From the NCBI GenBank assembly GCA_018873245.2, contig JAEMBT020000007.1, forward strand, positions 3,799,129 through 3,863,128: a DNA stretch of 64,000 nucleotides. Reading direction: 5' to 3'. The notes below the pieces were generated by a model. That model did not search any database. It was not told the origin of the DNA and was given only the letters and a program-made list of their open reading frames with translations. The first letter of the stretch is position 1, and each line of letters opens with the position of its first letter. The stretch comes from Archegozetes longisetosus. Its lineage: Eukaryota; Arthropoda; Arachnida; Sarcoptiformes; Trhypochthoniidae. Below, one piece after another: positions 12,421-23,730 of the stretch. The position numbers and the translations under genes are program-made.

Positions 12421-13423
12421 CTATAACTTTTGAACTGACTCATCGATTGGCAAAATTCTTCCTATTTCTGAAGTAGGTCTTGGTACTGTATAATATCTGA
12501 TATGTTCCGTTAGGGAGCGCGCTTAGGCCATTTTTGGGCGAACTTCTTTAGTCTTTCTGAATGATTGTCAATGCACTATTAGGTTAATATTATTTTGATT
12601 TACTTATATATGATTGCTATCTTGGTCTTTCAACATAAAAGGCAGTCATTTTCGGCACCCCAATAATATGCTGAGTATAGATTCAAATAACGAATTGACT
12701 TGCCTTTTTATTCGGAGCTCAGAGATCTTCAATATTGTAAATATTTTAGATGCTTTAAAAGCGAATCTATCGGTCATTTTGTTAATTACTCATAGTATTG
12801 ATATTTTATTGAAATTCATCGTTACGCTTAAATGAATTTGTTTGATAATTACATAGAAATGTTTATGCTCATCAAAATTACGAACTTTCAATATTTTGAG
12901 TTAAATTTGAGCAATTCATAAAGTTGGGCCAATCCTATTTAATTTAATATAAATGTTCTAATTCCATTCACTATTATGAGAGAATATACTTTGTTGTATC
13001 TGAAATTTAACCTTAAAAGATCGGATATTCTTGATTTATTAGTTTTAACAAATCAATGAAGAATTTTTACAGAAAAGTTTGGCGAACAAATCTGCATAAG
13101 TAAATCATGATTAGTGGCCAGAATATGAAAATAACACCTAACAACAGATCAACCTAATAATCAACTTTAGGTTTTCTCTGTGTAACATCTCTTTATCTCC
13201 GGTTCGCTTAGTGCGTTTTTTATGACGTTAGCTGAGTTTGATATTTTTTTGAGAAGAAAGTCGAAATGATTCTTAAAACAGATTTTGAGTCAAACTTTCG
13301 TCAAGTTAAAGCAAACCTAACATCAGCTCAGCATATTTAGAAACACAAGTTAAAAAACAGTCGCATGATTAAAATTATCCATCCATCGTCCCAGCTCAGG
13401 TGCAGGTATTCATAAAGGAATAT

Positions 13424-13507
13424 GTGGTGATAGTTATGATAACCTATATAGATATTGGAAATATTGTGGTGATAGTTATGATAACCTATATAGATATTGG
13501 AAATATT
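13424..13507. repeat. Perfect 42-bp tandem duplication
   Basis: The unit beginning gtggtgatagttatgataac is present twice back to back, at 13424-13465 and 13466-13507, with no difference. It lies in otherwise unremarkable intergenic DNA (12421-14136) where I see no gene. Confidence 0.9.
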
Positions 13508-14136
13508 GTAAAGTCTGGATCTTTGATAGGAGCGTATACGAAATCAATTTTTAAATATAAGCACTTTATTGAACATAACCACAATTCAAATACATTTTCA
13601 TAAGGTTTCACAGGATTTTAATACTGAGAAAAAGAGCGAAAAATTTAAGAAAAACACGACATTTTATAGGAACAATAGGCGGGTTAAATTGGATTGGAAA
13701 ATGCTTTACAATGATAGGTTAGACCTTATAAGGTCAATAGCACATTTAGCTAAGATTGGGAGATTGTTTAACTAGGACATACTTAGGTAGGTTTTAAGAG
13801 TTGAAATATGCTTACTATCAGCTGTCTTCATAACTTGTACAGTTGAGACAAGCATGTGAAGATTTCTTTTGTACAAACAAAATGTAATCTTTAAATCAGT
13901 AATAAATGTTGACATATACGGTGAGTTATGAAAATTAGAGTTTAAAAATATAGGTTATTACAAAAGTATTATGGTATAGGTCTGATTAAGAAACTAAGAC
14001 GTTATTACAATATAAAACAACTTTGACAAATCACTTTTATTCAAGTCGGCTTGAAGCATTCAATTTGTGGTGCAAACTATTTTTCTGCTTCAAACCTTCT
14101 TTCATTTACGCATAAACTACAGACAAATTCTCATTT

Positions 14137-15320
14137 CGTCGACTGAGTTCTATAAAGTGCCATCTCAAATAAACTCGTTAATTCAATAAAATTTCAACAA
14201 AATTTTCATATTTTTAATTAAGTCTAATTATTTTAATTGGAAATAATTAAAAACAACAATTTTTAAATAAAAATTTTAACTTTAAAAAAGTTCTATGATA
14301 TATTTTGTTTGACAATTTTGTCTCAAACTATTTTTCATCATTTTTAATGAAATTCAGTAATATATTGGTGAAAAGTAAACTAATAACATATATATTTTGA
14401 AAATCAATAAGTTTTGTGAAGTCAAGTTGAATGTATTTCGTTTATTGTACTGAAGCGGTTTAGTATTTTAGTTTTTACTTTTATCTCTTAAAGCACAATG
14501 ATAGAAGTGATCCTTACAAAGAATATTTTCATTGTAACTCATAATAAGCTTCGAAATTATCCATAAAATTATTTCAAAAACTTTCAGTATTCAATGTTTC
14601 GGCTTTTTAAATGAGTAATCAGTATCACAGCTCCTGTTTGATTGAGAGAATTTTAGGCCAAAAGAGAATAATATCTACTTATAGTCTGCAATCATTCACA
14701 TAACCATATAACATCTGCTATTCTTGACCTTAAGAAAATTGCATTCAGCTGAAGTAATATTACACAGTAACAAGCATCACAAGCATTCTTGAAATATTAT
14801 ATAAGATTTAAACTTGAAGTTTGACCAAATATAATTAAATATTAAATAAATATTATAAAATTTTTTCTTTTTAATGAAAATATCACTGCAGTTCTGAATT
14901 ATTTTATTAAATTCATAATATCTATCATAAAAATTGTTTCTTCATGAAACTTAGGTAATTAATGGATAAATAGAAATTCGTTTCTATTACTGATCCAAGC
15001 TAATACAAAAGTTTAAAACAAATTATTTATGCAATGGCTAGATTACAAAATATTTTCACTGATTTCTACCAATAGATTGAATTTTTATGTCTTATTCAAT
15101 TTGGGATACATATGAATAAGATGGCACTTTATAGCACTAACTTTTTGTTCCCAAAATAGATAGGACTTAATTGCACTGACTATTGTGAGATCATTTTATA
15201 ACTTTTTGAGGATTCGAGTTTAGAGATTGAAAAAGACTTGAAATACACACCCAAAAATGTAATTAACTCAATTTTTTTAAAAATTCGAGTTGGCACTTTA
15301 TAGAACTCAGCCGACGATAT
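14137..15320. repeat. Inverted-repeat pair bounding about 1.2 kb
   Basis: TCGTCGACTGAGTTCTATAA continuing into AGTGCCA at 14137-14164 is matched by an inverted copy at about 15284-15320 (aactcagccgacga side). A third related copy, ggcactttatagcac, lies at 15124-15140. The interval has no coding capacity. Probably the ends of a degraded DNA transposon, although no target duplication is visible. Confidence 0.45.
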
Positions 15321-15733
15321 AAGAGCCAAACCATAGTGCAAAAACCCACGATTCGAGTTATGCGGATCTGCATCTGTTTCAGAATATTATAGTGCAGTTC
15401 ATAATCACGACACCACTCGCAAATGTCATTCTGGATTCAAATAAATTTTTGTTGAAATAAAATTATTATAAGAGAGAATATTTAGAATTGATGGCAAACC
15501 TATGAAATGTAAACTTGACCTATAAGTACGATATGCCCACAATCGAAATGCTAACAATCGAATATTTTTTGTTCATTTCGTATCAATTGACAAAATTACA
15601 TTGAAATCCATGTAGTTGATCGGAAATAAAATTCAGGTTAAATCTTCATTTATACAGATCATAAAGACTACTCTACAAGATTTAGATCTTTAAAAAGACA
15701 AGACAAAGAATTTGCAAAATAAGCAGTAATGTT

Positions 15734-16039
15734 TTATACAAATAATAGTCTAAGTTCAAATATTTTAGTGATAAAATGAAATTTAGAACAGTTGTCTGCA
15801 AGAATACTAAAACCACATAAATAGTTAACAAACCAAATGTAAGTAAAAACTTTCCAATTTCCAGGACCATAGTTTCTGAATAGAGCCCATAAACTCGAGC
15901 TATGTGAAAAAATGGTCATTCCGATAACATTACACCAAACTATTTCTATCGTATATACTTTAGCATTAAGGTTATTATCATCTTTGTTGAACTCGTTTTC
16001 ATCAACGATGTGGTCTAAAATTTGGCATCTTCGAGTCAT
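15734..16039 (-). pseudogene. Fatty acyl desaturase N-terminal fragment, copy B
   Basis: The ATG at 16039 opens a frame with LDHIVDENEF and KVYTIEIVWCNVIGMTI. A run of six T near 15920 then shifts the frame. Removing the shift conceptually gives the desaturase-like HIARVYGLY, which copy A reads as HIAGVY. A hydrophobic stretch follows, but no histidine boxes. Copy A has premature stops where this copy is open (MTRRCQILDH). Truncated relic of a delta-9-type desaturase; the shift could also be a base-calling error, but the missing active site cannot. Confidence 0.5.
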
Positions 16040-16223
16040 AATCTAGCAAAACTTAATCAATTCATTGAGATCAACTAACAAAATGAAATATTTATTTCAA
16101 AATAATTTAATACAAATTTAAGGATTTAAAGAATACTCAATAATTTTGAGTTCTTGTTAAACGGAGACAAAAGATTCTGTGAAGTCAAATGTTTTTGAAT
16201 TTATTCATATGTTTTATTATATA

Positions 16224-16746
16224 AGGTTGGAGAGAAATGAATGTCGTTTTTTGGTACGTATATTAGAATGGTTCAAAAATACACTTAGGATTTGTTTACA
16301 TATCTTTTGTTTTGTGAATAAATGCATCTAATATGAGTCTTTATTTCTATTAAATTATTATTTTAAAATTGTGATTTGATTTCGATTTGAACCATGTCTT
16401 TCGATGACAAAATATTAGACATTGTATGTTGAATCAGTTTAAGCGTGGTAATAATGCAACGGTTGCCACCAAGAATATCACCGATACATATGGTGATGTA
16501 TTAAAGGTCCGCACGTGTCAACGTTGGTTTGACAGGTTTCGATCAGGCGGTTTTGACCTGGAGAATCGACCTGGTTCTGGTCAACCTCAAGAGTTGGATG
16601 ATGACGAGTTGAAAGCTCTAATGGAGTCTGAGCCTCGCCAATCAATTCGGAACATGGGGCTGATATTAGACTTCGATATTTATATCGTATTAATAAAGTT
16701 TATTTGAATTTTGTGATCAAATACGTCATTCATTTCTCTCCAACCT
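16224..16746 (+). mobile_element. Internally deleted mariner element with TA target duplication
   Basis: Inverted ends AGGTTGGAGAGAAATGAATG and CATTCATTTCTCTCCAACCT are flanked by TA on both sides (16222-16223, 16747-16748). Length is 523 bp. A 93-codon frame at 16426-16707 encodes the N-terminal helix-turn-helix half of a mariner transposase (TCQRWFDRFRSGGFDLENRP, then GSGQPQELDDDELKALMES). It stops soon after RQSIRNM, so the catalytic DDD domain is gone. The start ATG at 16393 is one frame off. The matching place in copy A (near 8231-8240) has no insertion. Confidence 0.9.
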
Positions 16747-17337
16747 TATAGATTGATATTCGATTTAGATGTGAAAATGAAATAATTAACACACAATTGA
16801 AGCTGTTCTTTCGGATAACTCAAACTAAAATACATTCAAATAGAGAGCTTCTGTATCATTATTTACGTTAATGATACTCAGCTCATTATTATAATAATAA
16901 TTCATTAGAATGTCAGATAATAACAACAATTTGTAATGCAAGGAGTAAAGTGTTGTTGTGTGTTATAAAATATCCTTATATTTGCATTTATTTAAAATCA
17001 TTTGAAATATAGCCTAGAAGCAAAACAAAATCATTAACGATGTCAAATATGAGCCGCTTAGAAGAGAAACAAAAGTAACAATGTAAGGAAATAATCGAAA
17101 GAAATTAAGATAATTTAATAAAATATTACCTCGATTTTCCTTTAAAAGATAAGGTCCAAATATAAAATAAAAATATTATCAACTATCCGACGAATAATTC
17201 TTTTATTTATAGCATTTACGGAAAGAAATTCAAATACTCTGGAGTATAGCTGAAAATTACTTAAAATGTTGCTCAAAAGCAATTAATTATAAAAGCCTCA
17301 GAATTATTGTATGATAATGGATTCAAATAGAATTGGA

Positions 17338-20300
17338 TCAATTAACTTTTGTGTGATTACGTTTTTTATATGCCTTTCGATAGAAATCGTAAAACATATA
17401 GAAAAAGAAAATCGGTTGTGGCAATGCAACATTAAACCAGAATAAAGGGTAGCCCTCTTGCATGAAAATCAATACAACAAAATATATACCAAGAATTATG
17501 AATTGTAATAGTTGTAATTGTGTTATGTATTTTTTCCACCACAAATACTTTTGTATTTTAGGCCCGAATGCAGATAAAGCGTAATACGAATACATGACTA
17601 CGTGAATCTGTAAATTCAAAGAGATAAAAATTTAATGAAAAGTTACCAAATAAAAGCATTGGGTAAGCTGCATGAACCATCGAATTCTTACAAAAGTGTT
17701 CATTATTGTGAAAAGTTGGAGACCAGGTATGAGAAGGTTTATTTTAATCAATAGCCACCCGAAGATGGGGACAGAAATGTGATGATACAAGTGGAGAATC
17801 GAAATATGACCATTCTTTTTACGTAATGCAAAGAAGAAGGTGTCGATCAGGTCAACGAATTTCGATAAAAAATACAAATAAACTGTAAATTCAACAATAT
17901 TAGTTTAAAATTAATTTTGATTTTTGAGTACTATCTTTTTCTGCTATAGAGCAGCTCTGATAGATGAAAATGTTTACAAAACTTAAAAAGTTGTGGCTAT
18001 AGTTGAGTTTAATAAAGATTGTTCTGTTATCCTCGGCTTAATAAGTTTTAGTTAATTTTTGAAGTGCATGATAATTATTGTTAAAGACAATTATTATATT
18101 TTAAACGTATCTCATCTTTTTTATTCAATTTTCTCAAATCGATGTTCAAAAATAGAAAAAGTTTATGACTTAAACAATCGAAATAAACTAATATGAACTA
18201 ATAACGAATTTTAAGTATATTTCTCATGAGTCTCGTGATATTTGTGTAGATTTCAAATTTTCCATAAGACAAAAAGATTGCCTTTCATCGTATTCTGTTA
18301 TTGAAATTTATTTATTTATAATTATCTGATATCTAAATAAGAAACTTTCATTGAAACATCTGATTAATATGATTTGAGGCAATCAAATAATTAATGACAT
18401 ATTTTGAACCGGGATTCTGTTCATGCAAAAGTACAAGTGGTATTTTGTAAAATTTTGATCATAGAAAAAACTTTTTTCTATTTTAGTCAAAGCTTTCGAA
18501 AAATGAAGAGTTTCTTTGCTTTTTCTCACAATACAAGGAAAATAGGGATTTCTTGCTTTCCCTTGAAAATTTCTCGTTTTTTCCCTTGCATACAGAAAGA
18601 AAAATTGACCTAACTGATTTTATATGAAATAAATAATGACACATAGTTCATGTATTTTACTGTAAGTTACGAGTCTACCAAACTATGGTAAAATAGGTTT
18701 GTGCATGAATTAGGAAATGAATTAGGAAATGAATAGGTAATTAAGACATGTTTTTCCTTAAATTACCGAATTTTACTGCTATTTCCCAAAATATTGGGAA
18801 TTTTCCAAATTTTATAGATTCTAGGTTTAAAATCTTTAAAACTTTAAAATTATTAGTATTAAAATTCTATTGAATTTCATAACAAGTACATTAACTGTAG
18901 CATTAACTATAGTATAGCTCTTTGTTCGTAAATTAATATTTTATTAGGCTTAAATCAAACTGCTTACAACTGGTCCAAATAGAAAAAATTTATTCCAAAA
19001 TTATATTTTATAAAACAGACTAAATACAATTCGAAATAATTTCTTTTGTGTTTAACTTGTTTAACAGTTTAGAACTCTTGCTCAAGAATTTAATTGAAAA
19101 TAATAATAATCCCTAAATAAAGGCTACCATCAGACAAAAACTTTCAAAAATTGCAAACAAATGACAAAATTTGAATAAAACGTATTTTTAATTTGCCATA
19201 ATATGTTCCTTAAATGGAGTTTTTATTACCAGTTTACCAAACTAATTATTAACTTCATTATACCTGAACTTTGTGCCTTTAGAAATAAGACTGTCTGTAT
19301 TTGTAAAGTTAAGTAGTGTAACGAGTTGCTTGCTCATATATATTAATCTCAAAAGTTCGAGTTCAAATCTTAGCTGCATTAAGTTTCTTTTAATTTAATT
19401 AAATTTTATCAAGTGAGTAGTAGTTTATGTTTTTATCGGTGCAAGGGAAAAGTAGGCGTTAAATGTGAGAGCATTGACTTTAGTCATTAATTTTCGAATA
19501 TAAGATTGACAAATTTATCGAGACAAAAGTCAATGATTAGGGAAAATATGAAGTACTATCGGCCAAAAAAGTATATGTTAAATAAAGCTTTTTCGCGCCT
19601 TACATATTTGGGGATCACTTTAATATTTATGCAATCAAGATTTTGAAAGCTTTTATAAACTCTGGTTTGAACTGACTTATGGCAAAACAAAATAATGAAC
19701 TTTTATATTAACTGTTTTACTAATAAAGAGTTCGTAGATTGTTTACTTTGCATTCAACTTTTTTCAATTATTTAAGAATTCATCAGAGAATTTAAGTTAC
19801 TTATGTTAAAGCTCGATACAAATTATAACACTCAAAGAATTTAAAGATGTTTCGCATTTCATGACTCATAGTAGAAATTATACTCATCAAAATAATATGA
19901 CAAAATTATTTACACAATCTTTCCCTTTTTTGGTTCAATTGTGATTGACTTTTACTGTTTTTAAGCGCGTATTTTGACATACTTTTTGGCCGGTTGTACA
20001 ATATTAAATACTTTAAGAATAAAATATAAATAGACTACAAATGGATCATAATAAGTGGACTAAAGTGAAGCAATTTGACAAAATTTCAATCGTTGCAAAA
20101 CTTGATTTAACTTAATTCGAAAAATAAATTGTTTTACAATTAGATTTATAAACAAGTTGAAGTATATTTTAAAACTACTTTTCAAAAGTAGGCATTCAAC
20201 AACTTTATTAGATGTGCTATTATTATAATTTCGAGCTCAGTTATTTTTATGTCGACTATAATGATCGCCACAAATGAAGACTATGAAGATAGTATTTATA

Positions 20301-20666
20301 CGAAATAAAAATACTATGGATCTTACCTATATTTATATATGTCGATATTTCAGGTGTTAATGTTTTGTCAGTCGGATATTTAAAGTCCAAAAGTACTTTT
20401 CCATAGTTAAATCTCTTAACAGCTTCATAGAAGAAGTAAGTGTTCGAAACAACCATAAAAGTATTATATAATAACATCGGTAGTCGAAGTTTATACGGTC
20501 TTCGAGTTTCCATAAATCGTGGTATGAATTTAGTGACCAATAAGTAATAAGTAGTCATTGTGAATATAATTGGTAGTGGAGTGTGATCAATCAGTGGTAA
20601 ATGTTTAGTTCGTGGATCCTGATAATCATACCAGTATTGGTAAGAATAATACAACAAATTTGACAT
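17338..20666 (-). CDS. Very-long-chain fatty acid elongase (ELOVL), copy B
   Basis: Three exons on the minus strand: 20327-20666, 17692-17882 and 17338-17607. Lengths are identical to copy A (340, 191 and 270 nt), also 266 aa, with all splice sites and the HLYHH box intact. Exon 1 differs from copy A at 6 of 340 bases, exon 3 at 3 of 270, and exon 2 at about 28 of 191. Eleven of the roughly fifteen amino-acid changes fall in exon 2, mainly in the segment after HLYHH (copy A KINPFVPGALLF, copy B KINLLIPGLQLF). Intron 1 is 2.4 kb versus 0.9 kb in A. The unbroken frame argues that it is functional, possibly with a different chain-length preference; that last point is inference. Confidence 0.92.
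19556..19996. mobile_element. Tc1-like non-autonomous element in elongase B intron 1
   Basis: The left end CTATCGGCCAAAAAAGTAT and the right end, reverse complement CAACCGGCCAAAAAGTATG, are inverted copies. TA lies directly outside both (19554-19555, 19997-19998). GGCCAAAAAGTAT-type ends are typical of Tc1 elements. The 441-bp interior holds no transposase. Absent from the copy A intron. Confidence 0.6.
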
Positions 20667-21342
20667 TGTTTCAGTTGTTAGTATCACTATTACTAAATTT
20701 TGTTTTAACTCAAACTGAAAAATCAGTTGAAATCAGTGTTTCATTAAGAGGACCTTGAAAAATTTTTCCAATTTTTATGAATAATTGTATAGCTAATTCA
20801 TAAAAAATTCTCAGATTACCCCAATGCGTGTGAGAAAACAGCTGCAAAATTACAATTATTTTGAAATTCTCATTATTTCCTTCATTTATAACAAATAAAA
20901 AGTATTTTTAATCGCTTAGAAAATTTAAATGAAAGATTGTAAGACATGACTTAGAAATAAAATGGAATCGAACTAATAGAATCAAACCTGCAGTTAGATT
21001 TACTGAAAGGGTCAGTTATGTTTGCTCAAGTATTCCTTGCAAAGTTTCAAATTTTAAATTTTCATTTAAGCATGTAATTACATCTGTCAAAGATTGGCGA
21101 AAAGTCATATGAAACTTGATTCCGAAGATCTATTTAAGCAATCTATATTATAAAACCTTAATTTATACTACATATAACTTTTAATTTCAGATTTAGAAAC
21201 TTTCTTATTTATATTATGCTTGGAGGAAAAATCTGCATAAAATTCATTTGTTTATAACTTTTTTATTAATTAATGAAAAAAAGATATTTTACTTTGAATT
21301 AAAGTAATAATAGATGAGTAATTTTAGTTGTTGATAGTTTGT

Positions 21343-21540
21343 CGGCCGCAATTCGTATTTTAGTTTTAGTAGGCGATAACAGACTTTGGAAATAGCTTTC
21401 TGACAATTATTTGATTTCTCTTTTAATTTTTCCGATTAATTTTTCAATTGATTCAGCTGTTCATCCTTCAGAGTATAAATTTTTAAATCGAGCCCAAAAT
21501 CTCTCGATATTTCTAATTAGTGGTACATTTGAGGATATCC
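21343..21540 (-). pseudogene. DDE transposase (Tc1/IS630-like) C-terminal remnant
   Basis: Minus-strand translation gives NVPLIRNIERFWARFKNLYS followed by EG, a stop, then TAESIEKLIGKIKREIK, a second stop, and LSESYFQSLL. The IERFW block is the region around the third catalytic acid in Tc1/IS630-type DDE transposases. Both stops are one transition away from the expected Trp or Gln. No matching N-terminal part or terminal repeats were identified. Confidence 0.55.
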
Positions 21541-22060
21541 GTCTCTTCTAACATAATTGATGCTCAACTTATCGAATGAGGAAATTGTTTTGATTGTATA
21601 ACGAGAATTGGCTGTCTGAACAGAAAATGTAATTATGAAGACCTAATAAAGCTTTGATTCTATCGGTCAAAAATAAGTCAACAAAAGTACTAATCAACGG
21701 ACAGACTTTAAGAATAAAGTCCATTATTTCTCCAAAGAACTGAATATTAACTTCATCGCCAATGATGGGTATATTCCGCGTTTAGTTAAAAAATTAATTT
21801 GAATTATGAAATAACGTGTTGAATTAGAATATGTTAATGAGAGTATTTTGACCAAATGGCTTTGATTTTGGAAGAACAGTCTTAGGTTTTTGTTTAATAT
21901 TAGGAACAAGTTATCTCTTAAATAGTATTTAAGTTTAAACTCCAAAATTTTCTGCTTATCAAAAGTTTAATCTATTAGTCAAAGTAAAGTAAGTTCAGAT
22001 CTATATTCATAGTTTTGGACGATTGTTGTGTTGACTTGACATTATTCAAAAACTTTGTGA

Positions 22061-22312
22061 TTCAAAAATTGTGAAGAGTTAAACAGTTTTTGCGAAGATA
22101 TTGCTAATGCATATGATAATTATTTATCTGTCTCTAGAGATCGATATTTTGATATGCGAAAAGTTCTGAAATATATTCCGTATAAATTGCAAAATGAGTT
22201 GAATTTTTATGATTCTCTGCATTCAATTAATTCTTTTCCTATTCCTAAAACCCAAGTTTTGTTACATGAATTGTATGGTCGAAAAATAAAACCAGAAATG
22301 AGTAAAAATTAA
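22061..22312 (+). other. Open frame of unknown origin, 83 codons
   Basis: An open stretch with protein-like composition (EELNSFCEDIANAYDNYLSV, later RKVLKYIPYKLQNEL and KTQVLLHELYGRKIKP) ends at TAA 22310-22312. The first ATG is at 22154, so only 52 residues would follow it. A stop precedes the frame, and no convincing splice acceptor is seen. It could be a last exon or a transposon fragment. I do not recognise it. Confidence 0.25.
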
Positions 22313-22794
22313 ATATCAAAATTACTTTTAAAAGTCTATTCATTAAAGTTATGTTTCAAAGTTTTGATTATCATTAATTTCACGATAAAAATTCTGACAC
22401 TTAAGCGATAGATATGACTATTAAGGGTTAATTTACAAAAGTTTTCACTTATCGAAAGCCTGATGACTAAAATTGAATACTTGTTAACTTGTAAGTTATC
22501 TCTATATGATTTCTATGCATTTTACTAAGGCTGTTTTTACGAGATCAAAGCCAAATGGAAATATAGTTTAAAGGACAAATATAGCTCTCATGAACAGAAA
22601 ATGTGGAATATTAAGGGAATGGGAATATACTATTGTGAAAACATCCAGAAATTGATTTGAGAGCTCTCTGAAATTATTTTTCACTTTTAGCAACTAGAGT
22701 AAAGGATCCTCTCATACTTTCGATTCAATAAACTTGAAAAAGATTTTGCACAAAATGCATAAATTAAAAATAAAAATAAAACACTTATAAAACT

Positions 22795-23320
22795 GGTTGG
22801 CTTTTACTTTCCCGAGAAGCTGGCAAAGACATTACATACCTATATATTTATCATCAGTATCGCTTGACAAGCAAAAAAGTCTCAAGCCACACCCACTTCC
22901 GACGAAGTCCAAGCTCCGTCTCCAAAAAAATTTTGAGCTACATCCAACAAAATTTTCCTAAATTTTCTTCTAAGTATACTGGTTAAGAATATACAAACGG
23001 ATTCTTGAAATTACTTCTGGGGGCGGAGTTATGAGTATTCAAAGTTTCGATATTTCAATTTTTGGTTGGCTATTACATTCCGGAGAAGCAGGAAAGTCAT
23101 TACATACCTATATATTTATTATCAGTATCACTTGATGAACAAAAGTCTCAAGCCACGCCTACTTCCAACCAGGTCTAGGCTCCGCCCACAGCAAAAATTT
23201 TGAGCCACGCCCACCACAATTTCCTAAAATATTCTTCCGAGTATACTGGTTAAGAATATGAAAAAGATTCTCGAAATTCCTTCTGGGACGGAGTTGTGGG
23301 TATTCAAGTTTTCCTTATTT
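22795..23320. repeat. Degenerate tandem dimer, unit about 269 bp
   Basis: The block starting ttggcttttactttcccgag is followed at 23066 by ttggctattacattccggag. The two stay alignable through cattacatacctatatattt, gtctcaagccac, gagtatactggttaagaata and the GC-rich ttctgggggcgga / ttctgggacgga ends. It is a satellite-like pair or two copies of one transposable element, with GC-rich boxes (ccacgcccac) unlike the flanks. Confidence 0.75.
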
Positions 23321-23730
23321 TACTCATAAAAAACTACTTCAAATATTGTTTCAACGATATGATTCAACGAATTTCACAAAATATTTAATGGCTAAATAGC
23401 TGCCCACAATTTTAAAAATATATTTTATATATATGAAAAAGAATTACCTAAGTTTATGCACGCAAATCATAAAGTTCAACTATTTTATTGAAATTTATTG
23501 CACTAATACATTTTTCAAGATTTAATGAGTATATAAAAATAAAGATTAAAAACTTAAGAAACTTTATCGACTTTGTTTTATTAAAATTTCCTCTGAGAAA
23601 GTGGTTATGAATTTTTGAAGGTACGGTATTAATCATCTTTATTCCATTTATTTCAGTATCAGAAATATCAACCAGAATGACGATAGATTCAGATGTTTTC
23701 CGAAAGACATACATACTTTATACCCATTCG

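Larger units (their letters stand above)
15885..21210. repeat. Direct duplication, copy B (elongase plus desaturase fragment)
   Basis: Same order and orientation as 7880-11140, about 8 kb further on. It is larger because a truncated mariner (16224-16746) sits 3' of the elongase, and about 1.5 kb of extra DNA, including a Tc1-like element (19556-19996), sits in elongase intron 1. Confidence 0.85.

Noticed and set aside
12161-12433. 90-codon plus ORF in the GC-rich island
   Set aside because: Arg/Pro/Ala-rich translation typical of GC-rich repeats; no domain recognised, so kept only as a composition island.
13424-13507. Two-unit repeat as a CRISPR array
   Set aside because: Only two adjacent identical units without spacers, in a eukaryotic genome.
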